Made by a program: the position numbers and the translations under genes. A stretch of DNA of 64,000 nucleotides from Rubricoccus sp963708165 (GTDB taxonomy: Bacteria; Bacteroidota; Rhodothermia; Rhodothermales; Rubricoccaceae), in assembly GCA_963708165.1 (NCBI GenBank), contig OY970187.1, positions 2,232,001 through 2,296,000 of the forward strand, written 5' to 3'. Shown here one piece after another: positions 57,151-64,000 of this stretch; the stretch's first letter is position 1, and the number at the start of each line of letters is the position of its first letter. The notes under the pieces are model-generated. The model saw only the letters and a list, made by a program, of their open reading frames with translations, was not told the origin of the DNA and made no database searches.

Positions 57151-59740
57151 ATGACCTCCTTGTCACGATATCAAGCGCCTCCGGTTGGCGGGCCCTCACA
57201 GGGCACCGTTCGCCGCGTAGCCGCGCTAACCCTTCTCTGCGGCCTGCTCGCGTTCGCCTCGCCTCTGGCGCACGCCCAGCGCGTCACGCTGCCCGTGACG
57301 TTCGAGGACACTTCGGTCAACTACGAACTGGTCGACTTCGGCGGCAACGCCTCGCAGATCATCGCCGACCCGACGGACGCGACCAACAGAGTCGTCGAGT
57401 CCATCCGCACGGCGGGCGCGGCTGACTTTGCCGGCACGACCGTCGCCGACGCGACGGGCTTCACCTCTCGCATCCCGTTCGCCTCTGGCGCGACGACGAT
57501 GAGCGTCCGTGTCTGGTCGCCAGAGGCTGGCGTTCCCGTCCGCTTCAAGGTGGAGAAGGCCGGTGACCCGACCATCAGCGTCGAAGCTGAGTGCCCCACC
57601 ACGACGGCCGGCATGTGGGAAACCATCGTCTACGACTTCGTGACGGACAAGGTGAACGGCACCGCCGATATCAACTTTGCGAATGAGTACACCAAGGCCT
57701 CCATCTTCTTCAACTTCGGAGAGGAGGGAGCGGCCAACGCCACCACCTACTATTGGGACGATGTCGCCTTTGGCGGCGACGCGGTGGAAGGCGGCTGCCG
57801 CTCAGCAGCCGCTGGCGGAAGCGTCGCGCTGCCCGTCACGTTCGAGGACGGCGACCGCGCCTTCTACGAACTGCAGGACTTTGGCGGCAACGCCTCGCAG
57901 CTCATCGCCGACCCGACGGACGCGACCAACACGGTCGTCGAGTCCATCCGCACGGCGGGCGCGGCGAACTTTGCCGGCACGACCGTCGCTGACGTGACGG
58001 GCTTTACCGAGCGGCTTCCGTTCGCGCCCGGCGCGGCGACGATGACGCTCCGCGTCTGGTCGCCAGAGGCGGGCATTCCGGTTCGCCTCAAGGTCGAGGA
58101 CGTAACCAATCCAGGCGTCAGCGTCGAAGCACAGGTGCCTACGACGATGGCAGGCATGTGGGAGACCCTCACGTACGACTTCGAGAATGGCCTGGAGGCA
58201 CCCGGCGATCAACTTCGACGCCAGCTACACCAAGGCGTCGGTGTTCTTCAACTTCGGGGAGGAAGGCGCTACCACGGCGACGACCTACTATTGGGACGAT
58301 CTCGCGCTGGGCGAAGGTGTGGCGCGGAACTCGACTCTCGCGGAGGTTCGCGCGTCTGATGTCGGCACCGAGGTGACGTTCACAGGCGTCGTGACGCGCT
58401 CTGCAGGCGCGTTTACGTACGTGCAGGACGAGACCGCAGCCATCACGATCCGCCAGACCAGCGGCGACTTCTTCGACGCCGTCGCGGCGGGTACCATCGC
58501 GCCTGGCACCCAGCTCACCATCACGGGCACGACGAGCGTATTCCGCGGTCTGCTCCAGATCAACGGCGGCGACCTCGCCAGCTACACCGTTGGTGGTGTT
58601 GTGGGCGTGCCCGCAGCACAGGAGATCACCGCCGCAATGCTCGCCGCAGACGGCGAGGCCTACGAGGCGGAGCTGGTGCGCGTGACGGGCCTGAGCGTGG
58701 TCGAGGCCGGTACCTTCACGGCCGGAACGAACTACGTCGCCACGGATGCCTCTGGCACCGCGACGCTGCGCGTGCCGAACGAGAACGACTCCGCTATCGA
58801 CGGGACGGAGATCCCCGACGGGACGTTCACCTTTACGGGCGTCGTCGGTCAGTTCACGAGCGCAGACCCTGCGGTGGATGGCTACCAGCTTCTCGCGATT
58901 GCCGAGGGCGACGTCTTCACGCCCGCAGTACCGGTCGTCACGCTTCCGGTTCGGTTCGAGAGCGGAGACTTCGAGTACTACGAGTTGACCGACTTCGGCG
59001 GCAACCAGTCCTCGCTCGTCGAAGACCCCACGGACGCGTCCAACACGGTCGTGCAGTCCATCCGGACAGGTGCTGCAGAGTGCTTCGCCGGCACGACCGT
59101 CGCCGACGCGACGGGCTTCACCTCGCGCATCCCGTTCGCCTCTGGCGCGACGACGATGAACGTGCGCGTCTGGTCGCCAGAGGCTGGCACGCGGGTGCGC
59201 CTCAAGGTCGAGAAGTTCGATGACCCGACGATCAGCGTCGAAACGGATGCCTTCACGACGATGGCCGGCATGTGGGAAATCCTCGTGTTCGACTTCGCCA
59301 ACGAGGTGATGGGTACAGCCGCGATCAACTTCGACGCGGAGTACACCAAGGCGTCGATCTTCTTCAACTTCCAGTGTGGCATCTCGGACGCTGCGGTGCC
59401 CGAAGCGACGTACTACTGGGACGATCTCGCCTTTGGCGTAATGCCGCCGGTGAGCATCGAGGAGCCCACGCGCCCGCAGGACGCTGAGCTGACGCAGAAC
59501 TTCCCCAACCCGTTTGTGGCGACGACCACGATCCTGTTCTCGCTGCAAACGCAGGGCGAGGTGCAGCTCAACGTCTACAACCGCATCGGCCAGCGGATCG
59601 CCACGCTCGTGGACGGTCAGATGGAGGCCGGTTCTCACCGCGTTTCGTTCGATGGCTCCGGCCTGGCGAGCGGCACGTACTTCTACCGCCTCACCTCTGG
59701 CGGCACGACGGAGACCCGGACGATGGTTCTGACCCGCTAG
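57151..59740 (+). CDS. T9SS-sorted protein with three repeated CBM-like domains, one frameshift
   Basis: About 862 aa when one extra G near 58204 is removed. After the signal peptide (ALTLLCGLLAFASPLAHAQ) come two near-identical ~175-aa modules (VTLPVTFEDTSVNYELVDFG; VALPVTFEDGDRAFYELQDF), each ending TYYWDD. An OB-fold-like domain follows (AEVRASDVGTEVTFTGVVTR, FTFTGVVGQFTSADPAVDGY), then a third copy of the module and a T9SS domain (QNFPNPFVATTTILFSLQ, LASGTYFYRLTSGG). The modules resemble jelly-roll carbohydrate-binding domains found in marine Bacteroidota polysaccharide-degrading proteins. The ligand is inferred, not shown. Confidence 0.8.
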
Positions 59741-59763
59741 GACACGCTCCTGCAGGTTGACCG

Positions 59764-59798
59764 AGGCGCCTCTTCCGTTCTGGGAGGGGCGCCTTTTT
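59764..59798 (+). terminator. Intrinsic terminator after the CBM-repeat gene
   Basis: AGGCGCCTC, a short loop, then GGGCGCCT running into TTTTT. It sits 24 bp after the stop. It is built from a stem unrelated to the iterated motif, so conventional terminators coexist with motif hairpins. Confidence 0.8.
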
Positions 59799-59844
59799 GC
59801 GTGCCTCTGGCGCCGCGTTCGCCAGAGACCTGGATCGCCAGAGG

Positions 59845-61181
59845 CTAGGCGGCGCGCATCTTGAGCGCGATGCCATCCGCGACCGAGAGCACGCGTGCGG
59901 CGAGCAGCGCCACGCCGAGTGGCACGACCGCGAGCGACCACAGCGGAAGCGCGTACCCGCCAGAGGCCTCAGCGAGAAACGCCAGAAGCGGCGGGCCGAT
60001 AGCGGTCGAGGCGACGAACGCCGTCCCGGCGTAGCCCTTGATCGCGCCGATGTGCGCGCGCCCGAAGTAGGCCGCGAAGCCGCTGCCGCTCACGTTGCCC
60101 ATCACGCCCTGGCCCACGCCGAACGCCGCGCCGTACACCCAGACGGCCTCTGGCGAGACCACCCACGGCACGGCGCCCATCATGGCGGCGAAAAACACGA
60201 GCGAGGCGGCCATGACGCGTCCCGGCCCGAAGCGGTCGACCAGGCCGCCACCGAGCAGGCTGGAGATGGCGGTGACGATGCCGTACGGCACGAACAGCAG
60301 CGCCGCTTCGGCGCGCCCCAGGCCGGCGCTCGCCATCACGTCGACGTGATGGAAGAGGAGCGCGGTGCCCAGGCAACTCGTCGTCGCGATGCCCGCCATG
60401 AGGACCCAGAACGCGGCGGTGCCGCGCGCCTCGCGCAGCGTCATCGAAGCCTCTGGCGGAGGCTCGGCAGGGGCGCGTGTGTGCCGCCAGAGGCTGAGTC
60501 CTCTGGCGCCAGAGGCGCTGTGGGAAGTGCGCCGTCTGGGCGGAGGCCGTAGCGCTCGGGGTGGCGCCGCACGAACAGCAGCGCCGCGGGAATGACGACG
60601 AGAGCTACCGCTGCGCCCAGCGCGGCGTAGGTCATGCGCCACCCGATGCCCGCGATGCCGCGCTCAATGAGTGGCGGCACGACCGAGAGCGCCACGGCCA
60701 TGCCGATGCCCATGATGCCGACCGCCACGCCGCGCCGCCGCACAAACCACAGGTTGACGGCGTGGATAGCGGATAGGCTGAGCGCGCCCTGACCCAGCGT
60801 GCGCATCAGGAAAAAGCCCAGCACGAGCGTGACGAGCCCCTGCACCTGTCCCATCGCGACGCACGCCAGCGCGAGGAGCACGGCGATCACGATCATGCCG
60901 CGCTGCGGGCCCCAGCGGTCGAGCGCTTTGCCGGTCCACGGCAGCACGAACGCCGCGGCGACGGTCGCGCCGGTGTAGGCCAGCGAAACCGCCCCACGCG
61001 ACACGCCGAGGTCGTCGATAAAGGCGTCGATGAACAGCGAGACGCCTGCGGTCTGGCCGGGCAGCGTCATCGCCATGGCGAGGGCCGCCGCGCCGGTGAC
61101 GGCCCAGCCGAAGAAGAACGGCGTGCGGCGGATGATGCCGTCGGCCTGGGGTGCTGCCTCTGGCGGGGAAGAGTCGCGCAT
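59845..61181 (-). CDS. MFS transporter, one frameshift
   Basis: About 445 aa, twelve expected helices in two halves. N-half: RRTPFFFGWAVTGAAALAMA, LSLSAIHAVNLWFVRRRGVA, VGIMGIGMAVALSVVPPL. C-half: GTAAFWVLMAGIATTSCLGT, ALLFHHVDVMASAGLGRAEA, YGIVTAISSLLGGGLVDRFG. The central loop (~residues 210-245) is heavily motif-coded (LAPEDSASGG), and the frame breaks there near 60470. The fold resembles oxalate/monocarboxylate-type MFS permeases; the substrate is unknown. The ATG at 61181 is the only good start. Confidence 0.82.
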
Positions 61182-61370
61182 GGGCGGCGAACCTAGCGCG
61201 GTCGCGGATGCGCGGGGGTGGAGGTGCGGCCAACACGCTTTGCGAATGCAGAAGGGCGAGCGCAGAGTGCAGAGTACGTGCGCGAGCTTCTGGCGCCAGA
61301 GGCGGGTTTCTTTCTTCTGTCCGCCAGGAGGTAGGGCTGTCCGGCTCCTGCCCCAGCCTTCCCAGACCTC

Positions 61371-61474
61371 TCATCCCGAGCGCAGCCGAGGGATCCACTC
61401 GCCGGGCGCTTTCGCGCTGAGCAGGTCTTGAGCGTGGGCTAGATCCCTCGTCGCTTCGCTCTGTCGAGATGACA
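61371..61474. repeat. Intergenic inverted-repeat element with TCATCCCG ends, copy 2
   Basis: TCATCCCGAGCGCAG...GAGGGATCCACTCGCCGG and, inverted, AGATCCCTCG...GAGATGACA. It shares its ends and the GGATCCACTCGCC block with 18929-19065 but differs in the middle. Confidence 0.75.
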
Positions 61475-61498
61475 AAGGTGGGAGATGCGGGCGTTTGG

Positions 61499-61540
61499 CC
61501 TCTGGCGCCAGAAGCGGGCGCGAACAGCGTACCCGGAACC
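61499..61540. repeat. Palindrome plus TACCCGGAAC element, copy 3
   Basis: A slightly mutated palindrome (CCTCTGGCGCCAGAAGC) followed by GGGCGCGAACAGCGTACCCGGAAC. The layout matches copies 1 and 2. Confidence 0.5.
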
Positions 61541-61547
61541 CAGGGGA

Positions 61548-62165
61548 CTACCCCGCCCGCTCCAGCACGTCCAGGCGGAAGCCGGGTGGCTTGAGCGCGG
61601 CGCGGCGCTCCGCCGCCAGAGGCTGCCAGCGCGGGTCGTCCAGAAACGCGTCGTGCACCGCGTCGGCGGTGAGGGGGCCGCCTGTGGAGCCCAGCCAGTG
61701 GACGAGCAGCAGGTGGCCGCCGGGGCGCACGTTTTGCGCGAGCCTCTGGCGGGCGCGCTCGAAATCGTCCGCGCCGAGGTAGTAGCCGACCTCGGAGACG
61801 ACGGCGAGGTCGAAGGGGCCTGCCGGGGCATCGCGCGGAAAGGCGCCGTGGCGCACCTCGACGTGGCCGTGCGCGGCGCACCGGGCGCGTGCCGCCGCCA
61901 GAGGCTCGCGCGAGGCGTCCATCGCGACGAGCGCGTCGCAGCGCTCGGCCAGCATCGCGGTCAGCACGCCGATGGAGCAGCCGACTTCGAGGCCTCTGGC
62001 GTAGCGCGCGCGCGGCAGCGCGGCAATCGAGACGCGGTACTTGTCGGCCTCGTAGGCGCTCGTAGCGTACTCCCAGGGATCGGGCGTGGCGGCGTAGAGG
62101 CCGTCGAAGTGCTCGGCGGGGACCGTCTCGCCAGAGGCCGTCTCGCCAGAGGCCGGGCCGCTCAC
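61548..62165 (-). CDS. Class I SAM-dependent methyltransferase (NodS-like)
   Basis: 205 aa from GTG 62165, overlapping the stop of the PIG-L gene by four bases. Motif I is ARGLEVGCSIGVLTAMLAER (residues ~55-74), with AMDAS as the acidic loop and FDLAVVSEVGYYLGADDFER as motif IV region. The opening FDGLYAATPDPWEYATSAYE is characteristic of NodS-like N-methyltransferases, which act on deacetylated amino sugars. The neighbouring deacetylase makes an amine acceptor on a sugar plausible, but that remains inference. The N-terminal SGETASGET is a tandem duplication of motif DNA. Confidence 0.83.
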   Translation of the reverse strand: MSGPASGETASGETVPAEHFDGLYAATPDPWEYATSAYEADKYRVSIAALPRARYARGLEVGCSIGVLTAMLAERCDALVAMDASREPLAAARARCAAHGHVEVRHGAFPRDAPAGPFDLAVVSEVGYYLGADDFERARQRLAQNVRPGGHLLLVHWLGSTGGPLTADAVHDAFLDDPRWQPLAAERRAALKPPGFRLDVLERAG

Positions 62166-62986
62166 GTGGCGTCGAACGGCTCGATGAACACCTCCCACGG
62201 CTTCTCGAACGGTGCGAGATCGGACGGGGAGAGGCAAAAGCCTTCGGGATCGTCGGTGATGAGCCGTGTGGTCTGGGAGCGGTGCGCGGCGACGGCGCGG
62301 CGCTTGCGCTCCTGCACGGACGTGATGTCGAGCCGCCACGCGTCGGCCTCGTCTGGGCGTGGTGCGGTCTCACCCATCTTCACGCGCGCCCAGACGGCGT
62401 ACTCCAGCCATCGCGGCTGCGTGGCGGTGCGCGCGATGGCACCTCGCGCGAGTTGCCACGTGCCCTCGTGGTCGCAGTGCGGGTCGCGCCGCCACGGCAC
62501 CAGAATCGTCTGGGCGCCAAACGCGTTGATCTGTGCCGCGATCTCGCCAGAGGCCTCGCGAAACGCGGCGGTGCCGAGCGCGGGCAAGCCGCAGTCGGGG
62601 TGGCGCAGAAACGCGGCGGCCTCTGGCGCGAGGCCGAGCGCGTCTAGTGCGTCTAGGGCCTCCTGTTCGCGCAGCGCGCGGAGGCGCGGCGCCGGGTACT
62701 CGCGCGAGGTCGGGTGCGAGCGCGTGCCATCGGTGACGAAGAGGACGCGGACCGGCACGCCGGCGTCGGCGAGCAGCGCCAGGAGCCCGCCTGCGCCGAT
62801 GGACTCGTCGTCGGGGTGCGGCGCGAGAAGAAGTGTCGGGCCGAGCGCGGACGCCGCGGACGCGGGCCGCAGCGGCAGCCAGTCCAGGTGCTCGAACAGC
62901 GACGCCTCTGGCGCGGGCACGGCGGTGCGGGCGGGCGCCAGAGGCGCAGGAGTGGGCGCGGCGGGCGCCAGAGGCGTGGTCGTCAC
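62162..62986 (-). CDS. PIG-L (LmbE) family deacetylase
   Basis: 274 aa from GTG 62986, overlapping the preceding stop (62983). Zinc motif LLAPHPDDESIGAGGLLALL (AHPDDE class) near residues 52-71, then RVLFVTDGTRSHPTSREYPA with LRALREQEALDALDALGL, and the second zinc His in DPHCDHEGTWQLA. The family removes N-acetyl groups from amino sugars (GlcNAc-PI, bacillithiol and mycothiol precursors). Here it is tied by overlaps to an acyl-CoA dehydrogenase-like and a NodS-like gene, so a surface or small glycoconjugate is the more likely substrate than bacillithiol. Confidence 0.87.
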   Translation of the reverse strand: MTTTPLAPAAPTPAPLAPARTAVPAPEASLFEHLDWLPLRPASAASALGPTLLLAPHPDDESIGAGGLLALLADAGVPVRVLFVTDGTRSHPTSREYPAPRLRALREQEALDALDALGLAPEAAAFLRHPDCGLPALGTAAFREASGEIAAQINAFGAQTILVPWRRDPHCDHEGTWQLARGAIARTATQPRWLEYAVWARVKMGETAPRPDEADAWRLDITSVQERKRRAVAAHRSQTTRLITDDPEGFCLSPSDLAPFEKPWEVFIEPFDAT

Positions 62987-64000
62987 AGGTCGGAGCCGAG
63001 CGCGGCGGTGGGGTGGAGGGCGGCAAAGTGGCCGCCAGAGGCCTGGGCCCCGTCCGGGTCGGGCTGGCGGAGGTAGAGGCGCAGGTCGCGCCCGACGCGC
63101 TCGGCGATGCCCGGCGTGCCGATGCCGCGAGCGCCCGCGATGCGGTCGGCGGCTTCCATCACGTCCAGGCAGGCGCGCTCGATGGCGGTCCGCGCGAGGT
63201 TGACGTAGCCGACGCAGGCCTCTGGCGCCGCACCGGGCCGCTCGATGAGGCGTGCGGCGCCCATGAGCCACAGCGTGCCGGTTTCGAGCGCGGCAGCCAT
63301 CGCGCCGAGGCGCATCTGCTGCACGGGATGCTCCAGGCGGTCGAGCCGCGCGAGGTGCTCGCGGGCGGCGTCGTAGAGCGCCTGCGCGCCGCCCAGGTGG
63401 ACGGCCGTGAATCGGATGCCGCCTGCCAGGAAGTGCGGCTCGCGTGAGTAGTCGTCGGGCGCGCCCAGGACGGCCTCTGGCGCCAGGCGCACGCCCGAGA
63501 AATCGACGTGGCCGCTGGCGGTAGACCGCATGCCCTCGGCACGCCACGCGCTCGCGTCCGCCAGAGGCGCGGCGCCGTTTGCCTCTGGCGCCGCCTCCAT
63601 CGGCACGATGGTCATCTGCCACGCGCCGTCGTGCTCGCCTCCGGCGATGGGACCGCCCACAATCGGGCGCGTAACGGCGCCGATGCCGGAGCAGAACACC
63701 TTGGCGCCGTCCAACTCGGCGCCGCCGCTCGCCAGAGGCTGCACGCGCACGCCGCCGCGGCCCTCGGCGCTCCACACGCCGAAGACGTGACCCTCGCGGG
63801 CTTCTCGCGCTGCCGTTTCGAGTTGCGCATCGGTGCCGTAAAGCTCGACCAAGCGTAGCGCATTGACGTGGCCTTCGTAGAGCCGCCCGGCGGGCAGGCT
63901 CCCGCGCCCGACCTCGCGCAGCACACGCAGGAGCAGGTAGAGCGTGCCCGGCGCGGTCCCCATGCCCAGCCCGCCGACGCGCGCAGGCAGCGTGGCCGTC
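62983..64000 (-). CDS. Acyl-CoA dehydrogenase-like protein (5' end outside window)
   Basis: At least 338 aa; the reading frame runs off the window edge (LPARVGGLGMGTAPGTLYLL upstream of an internal Met). Acyl-CoA dehydrogenase features: GHVNALRLVELYG, VFGVWSAEGRGGVRVQPL, LDGAKVFCSGIGAVTRPIV and HVDFSGVRLAPEAVLGAPDD, then an all-helical C-terminal domain (FTAVHLGGAQALYDAAREHL). The catalytic Glu position cannot be assigned. The first of three overlapping genes; the conserved partnership with PIG-L and methyltransferase genes suggests a role outside beta-oxidation. Confidence 0.83.
   Translation of the reverse strand, partial: TATLPARVGGLGMGTAPGTLYLLLRVLREVGRGSLPAGRLYEGHVNALRLVELYGTDAQLETAAREAREGHVFGVWSAEGRGGVRVQPLASGGAELDGAKVFCSGIGAVTRPIVGGPIAGGEHDGAWQMTIVPMEAAPEANGAAPLADASAWRAEGMRSTASGHVDFSGVRLAPEAVLGAPDDYSREPHFLAGGIRFTAVHLGGAQALYDAAREHLARLDRLEHPVQQMRLGAMAAALETGTLWLMGAARLIERPGAAPEACVGYVNLARTAIERACLDVMEAADRIAGARGIGTPGIAERVGRDLRLYLRQPDPDGAQASGGHFAALHPTAALGSDL

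Larger units (their letters stand above)
61182..61547. other. 366-bp gene-free interval with dispersed repeats
   Basis: No supported gene. It holds a variant palindrome at ~61288, the TGTCATCCCG-type inverted repeat (61371-61474) and the palindrome/TACCCGGAAC element (61499-61540). It separates the MFS gene from the methyltransferase end and resembles the 18.8-19.3 kb interval in content. Confidence 0.7.

Noticed and set aside
60664..62373. A ~570-codon minus-strand frame spanning MFS, intergenic repeats and methyltransferase
   Set aside because: It crosses dispersed repeats and reads as Arg/Pro-rich sequence out of frame with the recognised transporter and methyltransferase.
62162..62986. 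PIG-L deacetylase as BshB of bacillithiol synthesis together with bshC
   Set aside because: It is 37 kb from bshC and locked in an overlapping operon with a NodS-like methyltransferase and an acyl-CoA dehydrogenase, pointing to another substrate.

Overview
The window is 64 kb of very GC-rich bacterial DNA. Its gene content points to the Bacteroidota/Rhodothermota side of the tree, most likely a Rhodothermia member such as the Rubricoccaceae (inference). The evidence is five secreted proteins and one remnant with type IX secretion (T9SS) C-terminal sorting domains, a FecI/FecR/TonB-receptor locus with STN and DUF4974-like modules, a bacillithiol enzyme (BshC), a TamA/TamB pair and a Bacteroidota-type DUF5117/DUF4953 metalloprotease. 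No rRNA, tRNA, CRISPR array, insertion sequence or prophage was seen.

Layout. 1-6.4 kb: a truncated TonB-dependent receptor and a secreted M36 metallopeptidase. 6.5-10 kb: a small secreted protein, an HTH protein, a UbiA prenyltransferase, a T9SS protein with Asp-box-like repeats and an orphan sorting-domain remnant. 10.2-14.6 kb: ECF sigma factor, FecR-type anti-sigma factor and STN-containing TonB receptor. 14.7-26.7 kb: housekeeping genes (recX, purine nucleoside phosphorylase, a trypsin-like protease with helical repeats, hisC, tyrS, bifunctional nuclease, bshC, HD hydrolase, radC). 26.7-44.1 kb, mostly minus strand: zinc protease, mlaEFD lipid transport, J-domain protein, tamB, tamA, yihY and an unknown gene. 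44.3-51.5 kb: T9SS protein, ammonium transporter, DUF427, DinB, TetR, small secreted proteins, GNAT. 51.7-59.7 kb: a radical-SAM/UDG-like DNA-repair pair, then three secreted genes, two of them T9SS clients. 59.8-64 kb: an MFS transporter and an overlapping acyl-CoA dehydrogenase / PIG-L deacetylase / methyltransferase operon.

The outstanding feature is a highly iterated 10-mer, GCCTCTGGCG, and its complement. It occurs about six times per kb where I counted, in both orientations, in all reading frames and between genes. Two copies in opposite orientation form the perfect 18-bp palindrome GCCTCTGGCGCCAGAGGC, often immediately after stop codons, and once a textbook intrinsic terminator. This is the genomic behaviour of DNA uptake sequences of Neisseria and Pasteurellaceae (also of the cyanobacterial HIP1 repeat). 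I propose it as an uptake-signal-like or otherwise selected repeat system. In proteins it leaves the tripeptides ASG, PLA, LWR, PEA, ARG or RQR. The motif is sparse in the most conserved genes (mla) and absent from a low-GC DUF2513 gene. Around it sit heptanucleotide tandem repeats and several small dispersed intergenic elements.

Caveat: about fourteen genes, including tyrS and hisC, are broken by single-base indels, mostly +1. I treat these as consensus errors and annotate the full reading units across the breaks.
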